A stretch of DNA of 64,000 nt from Pseudenterobacter timonensis (GTDB lineage: Bacteria; Pseudomonadota; Gammaproteobacteria; Enterobacterales; Enterobacteriaceae), in NCBI RefSeq assembly GCF_900021175.1, contig NZ_FCOP01000011.1, positions 1,207,947 through 1,271,946 of the forward strand, in the 5' to 3' direction. A program made the translations under genes and the position numbers. The notes below the pieces were generated by a model. It saw nothing but the letters and a program-made list of their open reading frames with translations, was not told the origin of the DNA and made no database searches. How positions within the stretch are numbered: position 1 is the stretch's first letter; every line of letters starts with the position of its first letter. Below, piece after piece: positions 7,726 through 17,149 of the stretch.

Positions 7726-8694
7726 ATGTCCGGCAGTATTGTTTCCTCCGATCTTAAAACCATTCTGCACTCCAGACGGGCAAATATTTATTATCTGGAA
7801 AAATGCCGTATCCAGGTTAATGGCGGTCGGGTGGAGTATGTAACTCAGGAAGGAAATGACTCTTTTTACTGGAATATCCCTATCGCCAACACCACGGCGG
7901 TAATGCTGGGCATGGGAACGTCCGTTATGCAAATGGCGATGCGGGAATTTGCCAGGGCGGGGGTAATGGTGGGGTTTTGCGGTACTGACGGCACTCCGCT
8001 TTATTCTGCTAACGAAGCAGAACCAGATGTCTCCTGGCTCAGCCCGCAAAGTGAATATCGGCCCACGGCTTATCTGCAAAACTGGGTCTCATTCTGGTTT
8101 GATGAAGAGAAGCGATTTCAGGCAGCAAAAAATTTTCAATTTATCCGCCTGGAGCAGATCGAAAAACACTGGCTGGCATCCCGCTCTGCTTTTACACCAG
8201 ATAAATCAGAGCTGAAAAATCTTCTCGAACGTGCGCGCCTGTCGATGGAGGCCGCAGCCGACCACGCCTCGCTTATGCTGCAGGAAGCCCATCTGACGAA
8301 AGCGCTTTATAAACTGGTAAGCCAGACCGTCGGTTATGGCAGTTTTACCCGCGCAAAACGAGGTGGCGGCATCGATCTCGCAAACCGTTTTCTCGATCAA
8401 GGCAACTATCTCGCATACGGCCTTGCCGCCGTCGCAACATGGGTAACCGGCATCCCGCATGGCCTGGCGGTAATGCATGGCAAAACCCGCCGCGGCGGGC
8501 TGGTGTTTGACGTGGCCGATCTGATAAAGGATGCGCTGGTGATGCCGCAGGCTTTTCTGGCCGCTATCGAAGGTGACGACAATATGATGTTCCGTCAGCG
8601 TTGCATCAATACGTTTCAGCAGGCCGACGCTCTGGATCTGATGATTACCGTTTTGCAGGAGACATCGCAAAAACTGGCGGTCAACGCAGAATGA
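7726..8694 (+). CDS. cas1: CRISPR-associated endonuclease Cas1, subtype I-F
   Basis: A 322-residue Cas1f starting MSGSIVSSDLKTILHSRRAN. The C-terminal catalytic domain carries the conserved histidine and aspartate in AVMHGKTRRGGLVFDVADLIKD (about residues 250-271), typical of the metal-dependent integrase. Cas1 works with Cas2-3 to insert spacers next to the leader. I chose ATG 7726 because AAAGGG sits 7-8 bp upstream; an in-frame TTG at 7708 would add six residues with no better site. The stop overlaps the cas2-3 start (ATGA at 8691-8694), so translation is coupled. It is the first gene of a six-gene rightward operon with a CRP-like site upstream. Confidence 0.97.
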   Translation: MSGSIVSSDLKTILHSRRANIYYLEKCRIQVNGGRVEYVTQEGNDSFYWNIPIANTTAVMLGMGTSVMQMAMREFARAGVMVGFCGTDGTPLYSANEAEPDVSWLSPQSEYRPTAYLQNWVSFWFDEEKRFQAAKNFQFIRLEQIEKHWLASRSAFTPDKSELKNLLERARLSMEAAADHASLMLQEAHLTKALYKLVSQTVGYGSFTRAKRGGGIDLANRFLDQGNYLAYGLAAVATWVTGIPHGLAVMHGKTRRGGLVFDVADLIKDALVMPQAFLAAIEGDDNMMFRQRCINTFQQADALDLMITVLQETSQKLAVNAE

Positions 8695-11600
8695 ATGTCC
8701 TGATTATCTCCCGCTGTACCAAAAACGCGCGGATACAAAGCTGCCAGATTATCGATCAGTTTGCCGAACGTACCGGCGATGCGGCGTGGCAAACCGCTAT
8801 TACGCTGGAAGGGGTGAATACGTTGCGCAAGCTGCTGCGCAAAAGCGCGCGGCGTAACACGGCGGTTGCCTGCCACTGGCTGAAAAAGAACGGACAAACG
8901 GAACTGCTGTGGATCGTGGGTAACCTGCGTCGCTTTAACGCGCAGGGCCGCGTGCCGACAAATCGGACCACGTTACGGGTGCTCAATAATGAAGAGCAAC
9001 GCTGGCACTGTGCGGAAAGCGTGGCGCTGCTGGCGGCTATTGCCGGGCTGTTTCACGATTTCGGCAAGGCGGGGCAGTTGTTCCAGCAAACGCTGCGCAA
9101 GGAGAATAAACTCCGTTGTCAGCCGTACCGGCACGAATGGCTCTCTGTACGTCTCTTTCAGGCGTTTGTGAAGGGAAAAACGGATGAACAGTGGCTGGCG
9201 CAGCTTGAGCATCTCCAGCCAGCCGACGAAAAGTCGATTCGCAAGGCGCTAATTACCGATACTCAAGAGATGAGCAGCAGCCCGCTGGCCGGGCTGACGC
9301 CGGTGGCAAAAACCGTGGCCTGGCTGATACTCTCGCACCATCGCCTGCCACAGTCGAATACCTCCAGACCTTCTCTCAACTATTGCGCAGGCTGGCTTGA
9401 TACACAGCTTAATGCCGACTGGAACGCCGTCAATCATCTGCCCGGGGTACATAACTGGAAACCTGCCGATTTTAACAAAGCCTGGAAATTCCCTCACGGC
9501 ACGCCGCTTGTCAGTGATACCTGGCGTGAAAAAGCCCGTCAGATTGGGAAACGGGCAAGAAACGCCCGCTCTCTGGTGCAGTATGGCGCGCTGAACAATC
9601 GGGTGACGATCCATCTTGCCCGGCTGTCGCTGATGCTGGCCGATCATTATTATTCTTCGCAACCGCCCCGTATCGCCTGGCAGGACAGGAGTTATGATGC
9701 GTGGGCAAATAGCGATCGCACCACCTCCGAACTTAAGCAAAAGCTCGACGAGCACAATATTGGCGTAGCGCATCATGCGCTGCTGATGGGCCGCTCGCTG
9801 CCGTCGTTTCGCCGTTCGCTCCCGGCTATTGGCCGACATAAAACCTTTCGCGAACGAACTCAGATCGGCCAGTTTCAGTGGCAGAACAAAGCGTGGGAGA
9901 TTGCCACATCCCTGCGCGAGCGCAGCGTTGAGCAGGGCTTTTTTGGCATCAATATGGCCTCCACGGGCTGCGGCAAAACCTTTGCCAATGCCCGCATTAT
10001 GTATGCTCTTGCCGATGAGCAGGAGGGATGCCGCTTCAGCGTGGCGCTTGGTCTGCGCACGCTCACTCTGCAAACGGGCCGTGCGCTTCAGTCCCGGCTG
10101 GGGCTGGATGAAGATTCACTGGCGATTGTCACCGGATCGGCGGCGGTTCGCGAGCTTTACGATGATCCATCTGACGCTGACAATAACAGCGCTAGCGATG
10201 AAGCCTATTTTGCCAGCCATCACTATGTCCACTATGAAGGCAGCAGCAGTACGGGTGTGGCGCAGAAATGGCTGTCGGGTGAGCCCGCGCTTAACCGGCT
10301 GGTAAGTGCGCCTGTCCTCGTCACTACGGTCGATCATCTGATGCCAGCTACCGAAGGCGTCCGTGGCGGCAGGCAAATCCCCGCCATGCTGCGCCTGTTA
10401 ACCAGCGATCTGGTGCTCGACGAGCCGGATGATTTTGATATTAACGACCTGCATGCGCTGTGCCGCCTGGTAAACTGGGCCGGGATGCTCGGCTCGCGCG
10501 TATTACTCTCCTCCGCGACGCTGACCCCTGCCCAGACCGAAGCGCTCTTTGAAGCGTACCGGACGGGCAGAAAAGCCTGGCAGGAAGCCTGCGGTATGTC
10601 CGGCAGGCCGGTTAATATCTGCTGCGCCTGGTTTGACGAATATGGTGCGCATCCGCAGGAGATTGCGCAGGAGCAGCAGTTCCGGGAGGCGCATAATGTG
10701 TTTGCCTCTCGCCGGGCGGCGCGCCTGCCGGAGCAGCCGTGCCTGCGGCTGGGCAGGCTCGCGGTCGTCGAACCCGAATCGTCATCGAGCCAGGATGTGA
10801 TAAAGGCGGTCGCGAACACGCTCTGGCAGGAGATGATAACGCTGCATCAGTCTCATCATACTGCCCACCCGGGCGGGAAAACCGTCTCGTTTGGGCTTAT
10901 CAGACTGGCTAATATTAATCCGCTGGTCGCTGTGGCACAGGCCCTGATGGCGCTGCCCGCCCCGGAAAACTACTGCATTCACTATTGCGTTTATCATGCC
11001 AGACATCCGCTGGCGGTACGTTCATTTATTGAGAAGCGACTGGACAGCGCCTTCGATCGTCACGATCCGCAGCAGGTATGGCAACGTCCGGAAGGGATCC
11101 GGGTGCTCGAATCTTCCTGCCAGCATCATCTGTATGTGGTGCTCGGTACATCGGTGCTGGAGGTAGGGCGCGACTTCGATGCCGACTGGGGCATCATTGA
11201 ACCCAGCTCTATGCGCTCGCTTATCCAGTTTGCCGGACGTATTCAGCGTCATCGTCAAATTGTCCCTTGTCGCGAAAACCTGGCGATCTTAAACCGCAAC
11301 ATCCGCGCCCTTCGCGGTGATGCGGTGGCCTACTACATGCCGGGTTTTGAAAGCAAAGCGTACCCCTTGAGCGATCACGATCTCTCTGCGCTGCTGCCGG
11401 AGGCATGCTGGCGCAGGATAAACGCCGTACCGCGCATTATTGAAAATCAGCCCGACAACCAACTTGCCAGCCTTGAGCACCGGCGGCTGCGCAGCGCGCT
11501 GCTTGAGAATGACGATAGCGCGCAGGCCATTGCCGCGCACTGGTGGCGGTTACCCCTCACCTGGTGCGGGGAGCTTCAGCGGCGGACGCCGTTTCGTGAA

Positions 11601-11915
11601 TCGACGCCGCAGGAGAGCTATTTTCTGGCTATGGAGGAGGAGGACGATGAGCCTGTGTTCTGTCTGATGCAGGCCGACGGAGGATTAAAACCTTCGCATC
11701 TCTTTGAAGAACAGCCGCTCATCATGGCAGAAGGGGTAACGTCCTGGCTGGCGATTGATTACCGGGAAGTGTTGCTAAGCCTGGCGGAGGAGAAGCAAAA
11801 AGAGCTGCAGGTGGTGTCGACGCGCTACGGAGAAGTGACAGTCAGTTCTGGCAAAGAAGATGCAACGGAGAGATGGCGCTATCACCCGATTTTAGGGGTG
11901 TTTCGCGCCCTCTGA
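8691..11915 (+). CDS. cas3: Cas2-Cas3 fusion nuclease-helicase, subtype I-F
   Basis: A 1074-residue protein. A Cas2-like domain (about residues 1-90, MNVLIISRCTKNARIQ) is followed by an HD nuclease with the HD pair at 122-123 in GLFHDFGKAG. A superfamily 2 helicase follows with Walker A TGCGKT around 425-430, motif II DEPD at 577-580, SAT in LLSSATLTP, and a motif VI-like QFAGRIQRHR. Cas2-3 fusion is diagnostic of type I-F. It pairs with Cas1 for adaptation and degrades DNA bound by the Csy complex. The N-terminal extension in the upstream frame is an artefact of the cas1 overlap. All key motifs look intact, so interference should be functional. Confidence 0.97.
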   Translation: MNVLIISRCTKNARIQSCQIIDQFAERTGDAAWQTAITLEGVNTLRKLLRKSARRNTAVACHWLKKNGQTELLWIVGNLRRFNAQGRVPTNRTTLRVLNNEEQRWHCAESVALLAAIAGLFHDFGKAGQLFQQTLRKENKLRCQPYRHEWLSVRLFQAFVKGKTDEQWLAQLEHLQPADEKSIRKALITDTQEMSSSPLAGLTPVAKTVAWLILSHHRLPQSNTSRPSLNYCAGWLDTQLNADWNAVNHLPGVHNWKPADFNKAWKFPHGTPLVSDTWREKARQIGKRARNARSLVQYGALNNRVTIHLARLSLMLADHYYSSQPPRIAWQDRSYDAWANSDRTTSELKQKLDEHNIGVAHHALLMGRSLPSFRRSLPAIGRHKTFRERTQIGQFQWQNKAWEIATSLRERSVEQGFFGINMASTGCGKTFANARIMYALADEQEGCRFSVALGLRTLTLQTGRALQSRLGLDEDSLAIVTGSAAVRELYDDPSDADNNSASDEAYFASHHYVHYEGSSSTGVAQKWLSGEPALNRLVSAPVLVTTVDHLMPATEGVRGGRQIPAMLRLLTSDLVLDEPDDFDINDLHALCRLVNWAGMLGSRVLLSSATLTPAQTEALFEAYRTGRKAWQEACGMSGRPVNICCAWFDEYGAHPQEIAQEQQFREAHNVFASRRAARLPEQPCLRLGRLAVVEPESSSSQDVIKAVANTLWQEMITLHQSHHTAHPGGKTVSFGLIRLANINPLVAVAQALMALPAPENYCIHYCVYHARHPLAVRSFIEKRLDSAFDRHDPQQVWQRPEGIRVLESSCQHHLYVVLGTSVLEVGRDFDADWGIIEPSSMRSLIQFAGRIQRHRQIVPCRENLAILNRNIRALRGDAVAYYMPGFESKAYPLSDHDLSALLPEACWRRINAVPRIIENQPDNQLASLEHRRLRSALLENDDSAQAIAAHWWRLPLTWCGELQRRTPFRESTPQESYFLAMEEEDDEPVFCLMQADGGLKPSHLFEEQPLIMAEGVTSWLAIDYREVLLSLAEEKQKELQVVSTRYGEVTVSSGKEDATERWRYHPILGVFRAL

Positions 11916-11970
11916 GAGGGCGCGAGCTCGCAGTAATTAGCAAGATTTTAAAGCCGAACAGGAGATGGCT

Positions 11971-13278
11971 ATGGCGATTGAGTCGTTAGCTCAATACATA
12001 GAAAACTATATCGCGACGAGACGGCAGACAAAGCTGGACGCGTTTGATAAAGAGGCTGCAAAGCGCAGTGGCGAAGAGAGCGTGGCGCTTGCGGCAGAGC
12101 GTCGGGAGCTGGAGCTTCGCTATGAGCCGCAGGCGTGGCTTACGGATGCGGCGAGACGAGCCGGACAGATTCACCTTGTCACCCACGCGGCAAAATTTAC
12201 CCACGGGGATAACAAAGGCAGCAGCGTTTATAGCGAGACGGTCGCTAATGAAGGCTACCTCGTCAGCGCGGCGTTGCCCCAGCTGGAACCTGATGCGGTG
12301 GGCAATGCCGCAGCGCTGGATGTCGCGAAGTTTCTGCAAACCATGGTGGAAGGGGATTCTCTGCTGGCGTGCCTGCAGCGCGGTGATAGCCGCCCGCTGG
12401 AGCGGTTCGCCAGCGATGAGGCCCAGCTAAACGGCTGGATTGAGGGGTTTTCACGCGCGCTCAGCGCCAGCGAACCCGCCTCGCATAAGCTCGCCAAACA
12501 GAGCTATTTCCCGGTGGGGGAAGGGTATCACCTGATTAACCCGCTCTTTGCCACCTCGTTTGTGCATGCGCTGCATCAAAAAATGGCGGAACTGCGTTTT
12601 GGTGATAACGCAAAAGCCATCTGGAAAGCGCGTCGCGAAAAGACGTGGCACCCGCAGCCGCTGGTCACTTTCCCCCATTCGGCAGAAATGCACTTCGGTG
12701 GTACTAAACCGCAAAATATCTCCTGGCTCAACAGCGTGCGCGGTGGCCGCGCGTGGCTTCTCTCTGCCGAGCCGCCCCGGTGGCGCCGGGCTGACAGCCC
12801 CCCGGTCAATATCCGCTCGATTTTTGCCTCGGGTGGGCCGTTTGACCGACGGGCAAACAGCACGGTTAAGCTTTTGGTCTCCTTGTTAACCCGCTCCGGT
12901 GATTACAACAACCGCCGTATTCGCGAGGCGCGCGAGGCCTATGTCGGCACTCTTATCGATCTGCTGTTTGACGTTGCCTGTGAGCTTCAGCGCGAAGCAT
13001 GGCAAAACTGGACCCGACACTGTCCGGATCTCAAACCCCACCAGCAGCTCTGGCTCGATCCGTGGCGCAGTAAAACCGATCCGGCGTTCCGTCTGGAGCG
13101 TGAAAAAGGCGACTGGCAGGCGGGCGTGGCGGGCGATTTTGCGCTCTGGCTTAATGCCAAATTGCGTAAGGTCAGCACAGAGGTAGGCGCGGTGGAAGAG
13201 AGGGAGTGGAGAACCCGTGAACGGTTACGCACTAACCTGCGCGAGTTCGAAAAAATCATTCAGGAGGCGCTGAAATGA
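11971..13278 (+). CDS. csy1: Csy1 (Cas8f), type I-F Cascade large subunit
   Basis: A 435-residue protein starting MAIESLAQYIENYIATRRQTK and carrying the Csy1 family features FTHGDNKGSS (about 72-81) and the KPQNISWLNS segment near 247-256. Csy1 recognises the CC PAM and with Csy2 caps the 5' end of the crRNA in the type I-F surveillance complex. Two in-frame ATGs lie at 11965 and 11971; GGAG at 11961-11964 abuts the first and is 6 bp from the second, so I use 11971. The gap from cas2-3 is 55 bp. The csy2 start overlaps the stop (ATGA). Confidence 0.95.
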   Translation: MAIESLAQYIENYIATRRQTKLDAFDKEAAKRSGEESVALAAERRELELRYEPQAWLTDAARRAGQIHLVTHAAKFTHGDNKGSSVYSETVANEGYLVSAALPQLEPDAVGNAAALDVAKFLQTMVEGDSLLACLQRGDSRPLERFASDEAQLNGWIEGFSRALSASEPASHKLAKQSYFPVGEGYHLINPLFATSFVHALHQKMAELRFGDNAKAIWKARREKTWHPQPLVTFPHSAEMHFGGTKPQNISWLNSVRGGRAWLLSAEPPRWRRADSPPVNIRSIFASGGPFDRRANSTVKLLVSLLTRSGDYNNRRIREAREAYVGTLIDLLFDVACELQREAWQNWTRHCPDLKPHQQLWLDPWRSKTDPAFRLEREKGDWQAGVAGDFALWLNAKLRKVSTEVGAVEEREWRTRERLRTNLREFEKIIQEALK

Positions 13279-14204
13279 GCACGTTAATTCTTCTTCGTCG
13301 CGTGCGGGTAGAAAACGCCAACGCGATTGCTGGCGTAACGTGGGGCTTTCCCGCCATCACCCATTTTCTCGGATTTACACATGCGTTATCCCGCAGGCTC
13401 TCAGAAACCGAAGGGCTGACGTTGGGCGGCTGCGCGGTAATCAGTCATGAACACCAGCTCCATGCGCATACTTCGGGCCGTGACTGTCAGCTCGCCTTAA
13501 CGCGCAATCCGTTGACCCGTGAAGGTAAAACCGCCTCTTTTAATGAAGAGGGACGGATGCATATGACGGTTTCGCTGCTCCTCGAATGTCATGGCGAAAT
13601 CCCTAACGGCGAGTATGGCCAGCGGGCGCTGTCAGAATTGCTGATGAAGCTCTGCCCGACATTAAGGCTGGCGGGGGGGATCATCGTCAGTATCCAGGAG
13701 ATCAGCGTGATGGATGCGCCTGCTGACGATCGTGATATGGCGCGTCTGCAATGGCGTCTGATGCCGGGATTTGTTCTGCGCGATCGCAGCGCCTGGCTTA
13801 CAGAACATCATCAGTCGCTGCGCGAACAGGATCCTGATGCCACGCTGCTGGACGCCTGGCTCGATTTTGCAGCGCTGAAAATGGCAGCGGAGACGCCGGA
13901 AGAAGGGGAGATAAAAGAGGGCGATCCCGCTTCCTGGCATTACGTACCGAAACCGCAGCCGGGCTATCTGGTGCCATTAATGACGGGCTACCAGCGTATC
14001 TCGCCGCTTTACGCGCCGGGTATCGTAGCGAACACCCGCGATGCGCAGACACCGTTTGCCTTTACCGAGGCGGTTTACGGTATTGGTGAATGGTGCGGGC
14101 TGCATCGTATTTCCTCTCTGGAGGAGATCTTCTGGCGCTATCGCACCACGGAGACAGGCTATTACTGCCAGGGTGCCAATGCACCGCTGGCGGCTGAACT
14201 TTAA
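13275..14204 (+). CDS. csy2: Csy2 (Cas5f), type I-F Cascade subunit
   Basis: A 309-residue RAMP protein. The N terminus STLILLRRVRVENANAIAG and the segment WGFPAITHFLGFTHAL are typical of Csy2, which binds the 5' handle of the crRNA in a heterodimer with Csy1. It is translationally coupled to csy1 through a 4-bp ATGA overlap. The frame is full length with no internal disruption. Confidence 0.95.
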   Translation: MSTLILLRRVRVENANAIAGVTWGFPAITHFLGFTHALSRRLSETEGLTLGGCAVISHEHQLHAHTSGRDCQLALTRNPLTREGKTASFNEEGRMHMTVSLLLECHGEIPNGEYGQRALSELLMKLCPTLRLAGGIIVSIQEISVMDAPADDRDMARLQWRLMPGFVLRDRSAWLTEHHQSLREQDPDATLLDAWLDFAALKMAAETPEEGEIKEGDPASWHYVPKPQPGYLVPLMTGYQRISPLYAPGIVANTRDAQTPFAFTEAVYGIGEWCGLHRISSLEEIFWRYRTTETGYYCQGANAPLAAEL

Positions 14205-14222
14205 CACAACAAGGATCCTCAC

Positions 14223-15221
14223 ATGGCAAAGGCACCTACAGCCATTAAAACGGCTTCTGTACTGGCATTTGAACGCAAGCTGGCAACATCTGATGCGGTA
14301 ATGCATGCAGGTCAATGGGAAGGTAACGCGTGGCAGCCCATTCGTATTCAGGAAAAAGCGGTACGCGGTACCATCTCTAACCGGCTGAAAAATGCGACAG
14401 CCAGCGATCCGGCTAAACTGGATGCGGAAATCCAGAAGCCGAACCTTCAGCGCGTGGACGTGGCGGCGCTGCCCGCCGATGCTGATACCCTGCGGGTGAA
14501 ATTCACGCTGCGCGTGCTCGGCAATCTTTCTGTGCCGTCCGTTTGTAACGATCGTATTTATCAGGATGAGCTTCAGCGGGTGGTTGAAGGGTATATCAGC
14601 GAACACGGTTTCACCGAGCTGGCGCATCGTTACGCGACCAACCTGGCGAACGGGCGTTTTTTGTGGCGTAACCGCGTTGGCGCAGAAAAAATCACAGTTA
14701 CGGTGAAAGGCAGCCAGACGTGGCAGTTCAATGCCCATGACTATGCGCTGCGCCATTTCAACGACAGCGATGAATCGCTGAAGTCGCTGGCGCAGGAGAT
14801 CGAGACTGGCCTGCGGGGCGATGGGTTTATTTTGCTCTCCGTGGAGGCACAGGTGCTGCTGGGCGCCGGGCAGGAAGTCTTTCCCTCACAGGAGCTGGTG
14901 CTGGACAGCAACAGCAGTAAAAGCCGTCTGCTTTACCAGATTGATGGCGTGGCGGGAATGCATTCGCAGAAAATTGGCAACGCAATTCGTACCATTGATA
15001 CGTGGCACCCCCTGGCCGATGAGCTTGGCGCGATAGCCGTTGAGCCTTACGGCTCGGTCACCAGCCGCGGCGTGGCATGCCGTCAGCCGCGCGAAAAAAT
15101 GGATTTCTACACGCTGCTGGATAACTGGGTCACGAAGGGGCAGAAGCCTGACGCCGAACAGCAGCATTACGTGATGGCGGTGCTGATCCGTGGTGGCGTA
15201 TTCGGCGAGAAGGGTGAGTAA
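14223..15221 (+). CDS. csy3: Csy3 (Cas7f), type I-F backbone subunit
   Basis: A 332-residue Cas7-family protein starting [20 protein letters not shown]. Six copies form the helical backbone that holds the spacer part of the crRNA in type I-F complexes. It lies 18 bp after csy2 with an AAGGA Shine-Dalgarno (AACAAGGATCC) just upstream, which fits the high stoichiometry. The [17 protein letters not shown] region appears here as [20 protein letters not shown] (about 259-278). The gene is intact. Confidence 0.95.
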   Translation: MAKAPTAIKTASVLAFERKLATSDAVMHAGQWEGNAWQPIRIQEKAVRGTISNRLKNATASDPAKLDAEIQKPNLQRVDVAALPADADTLRVKFTLRVLGNLSVPSVCNDRIYQDELQRVVEGYISEHGFTELAHRYATNLANGRFLWRNRVGAEKITVTVKGSQTWQFNAHDYALRHFNDSDESLKSLAQEIETGLRGDGFILLSVEAQVLLGAGQEVFPSQELVLDSNSSKSRLLYQIDGVAGMHSQKIGNAIRTIDTWHPLADELGAIAVEPYGSVTSRGVACRQPREKMDFYTLLDNWVTKGQKPDAEQQHYVMAVLIRGGVFGEKGE

Positions 15222-15230
15222 GGAGACAAT

Positions 15231-15785
15231 ATGGATCACTATCAGGAGATCCGCGTAGCGCCCGATCCCGAGTTTAAGGAAGAGATGCTGATGGCCGCCC
15301 TGTTCGCCAAACTGCACCGTGCGCTGGGGGCAAGAGGAAAGGGGGATATTGGCGTGAGTTTTCCGGAGTTCAGGCACAAGCCCGGTGGCTGCCTGCGCCT
15401 GCACGGAAGCGGGGCGTCGCTTCAGGAGGTAGAAGCGATGCAGTGGCGCAAAGGGCTCAACGACTACTGTCAGAGCACCGCGATTCTCCCTGTTCCTGAT
15501 TCCGTTGCCTGGCGCTGTGTCAGCCGTGTACAGGTTAAAAGCAGCCCGGAACGTCTGCTGCGCCGCTCGGTGAAAAAAGGCTGGCTGACAGAGGAGGAAG
15601 CCCAGGCGAGGCTCGCGTTAATGCAGATGGAACAAACCGATCTCCCCTGGCTGAATATGCGCAGCCTGTCGACCGGGCAGTCGTTTAAGCTATTTATTCG
15701 TCACGGTGAAATAGTGGACGCGCCCGTTCCAGGACTTTTTTCCAGCTATGGTTTAAGCCCCACGGCAACCGTACCCTGGTTTTAA
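15231..15785 (+). CDS. csy4: Csy4 (Cas6f) crRNA-processing endoribonuclease
   Basis: A 184-residue protein that aligns closely with Pseudomonas Csy4: MDHYQEIRVAPDPEF at the start and YGLSPTATVPWF at the end. The catalytic histidine aligns at H29 (LFAKLH), the serine region is in RSLSTGQSF, and the arginine-rich helix for stem binding is SPERLLRRSVKK. Csy4 cuts after the CTGCC/GGCAG hairpin and stays on the 3' end of each crRNA. Start 15231 has AAGGAG about 5 bp upstream and follows csy3 by 9 bp. It is the last gene of the operon, followed by hairpins at 15799 and 15843. Confidence 0.97.
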   Translation: MDHYQEIRVAPDPEFKEEMLMAALFAKLHRALGARGKGDIGVSFPEFRHKPGGCLRLHGSGASLQEVEAMQWRKGLNDYCQSTAILPVPDSVAWRCVSRVQVKSSPERLLRRSVKKGWLTEEEAQARLALMQMEQTDLPWLNMRSLSTGQSFKLFIRHGEIVDAPVPGLFSSYGLSPTATVPWF

Positions 15786-15798
15786 AAGGATGTTTGCA

Positions 15799-15819
15799 CC
15801 GGGTGATATTTTCACCCGG
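15799..15819 (+). terminator. Hairpin after csy4
   Basis: CCGGGTGA / TCACCCGG forms a perfect 8-bp stem with a 5-nt loop, 14 bp after the csy4 stop. It lacks a T tract, so it may only protect or pause; the stronger terminator follows at 15843. Confidence 0.5.
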
Positions 15820-15842
15820 CCTGGTCAGGTAGCGGAAAATAA

Positions 15843-15869
15843 AAAAGGCCGGGTTTTACCCGGCCTTTT
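15843..15869. terminator. Bidirectional terminator between csy4 and infA
   Basis: AAAAGGCCGGGT / ACCCGGCCTTTT forms a 12-bp stem with A and T tracts on both sides, serving the rightward cas operon and the leftward infA transcript. It marks the right limit of the accessory block. Confidence 0.9.
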
Positions 15870-15899
15870 AAAATCGTGCGCCTTTACCGGCGAAATAGA

Positions 15900-16121
<222 letters not shown>

Positions 16122-16402
16122 ATCCTCTGGGGTATCACTACCAAGTTTTGAACCGGCAAGATAATGCCGAAATTCCTCAATTAAGTAAAGATTTGTGCGT
16201 TAAAACGCAGCAAAGCAGTTTCAGCGTATTGCCCGGACGCCACGGTAAAACCGCACAATTTGCGCATGCAGGAGGGAGGCGGCAGGATAAACGACAGGAC
16301 GTTATCTGGTGCTAACTATTCCCAAACGGCGGCGGGACAACAGGCAGAATCGACTCTGCGGCACCAATTATAACACCCTCATAAAAAATATGCGGAAAAC
16401 AT

Positions 16403-17107
16403 TTATCCCTGCGGCATAAAGAGCGTGCGCGGCACCCAGAAGTTTTGCGGCAGCTTCTGCTGACGCAGTCTCTCCAGCGCATCCAGATAGTCCCGCCGCG
16501 ACATCTCTACTGCCCCCAGCGAGGCGGTGTGATCGTTCAGCACCTGACAATCCATCAGCTGGCCGCCGCTTGTGGCGAACTCGCGGCAAAATACCAGCAG
16601 CGCCGTTTTGGAGGCGTTTACCGCCCGGCTGAACATCGACTCGCCGCAAAAGAGCGTTCCCTGTGCGACACCATACATGCCCCCCACCAGCGCATCACCC
16701 TCCCATACCTCAATGGAGTGGGCGTGGCCCAGCTCATGCAGACGATGGTAAGCCACGATGACGTCGCGGGTGATCCAGGTTCCTTCGTGGCGATCGCTGG
16801 CGCAACCTTCGATAACCTGACCAAAGGCGTGGTTCACCGTAACGCGATAGGGGGATTTGGCGTGAAAACGTTTCATGCTGCGGCTGAGATGAAACTGCGC
16901 GGGATAGAGCACCGCGCGGGGATCGGGCGACCACCAGAGAATCGGATCGCCCGATGAAAACCAGGGGAAAATACCGCGCTGATATGCCATCAACAGGCGC
17001 GCCGGGCTCAGGTCGCCTCCCAGCGCCAGCAAACCATTGGGTTCGCGTAGCGCTCCCTCCGGGGAAGGGAACGCCAGATTAAAACGAGAAAGCTGGACCA
17101 GGCGCAT
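16403..17107 (-). CDS. aat: Leucyl/phenylalanyl-tRNA-protein transferase
   Basis: A 234-residue protein starting [20 protein letters not shown] with the family block [23 protein letters not shown] (in pieces, about residues 43-65) and the acceptor-site region [20 protein letters not shown]. Aat adds Leu or Phe to proteins with N-terminal Arg or Lys, creating N-degrons for ClpS-ClpAP, whose genes sit 13 kb to the left. I chose 17107 by homologue length; an upstream in-frame start would add seven residues. It is 42 bp downstream of cydC on the same strand. Confidence 0.97.
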   Translation of the reverse strand: MRLVQLSRFNLAFPSPEGALREPNGLLALGGDLSPARLLMAYQRGIFPWFSSGDPILWWSPDPRAVLYPAQFHLSRSMKRFHAKSPYRVTVNHAFGQVIEGCASDRHEGTWITRDVIVAYHRLHELGHAHSIEVWEGDALVGGMYGVAQGTLFCGESMFSRAVNASKTALLVFCREFATSGGQLMDCQVLNDHTASLGAVEMSRRDYLDALERLRQQKLPQNFWVPRTLFMPQG

Positions 17108-17149
17108 GCAGGCAAAACTCCAGGGCAATCAGGATCGATAAAATATAGT

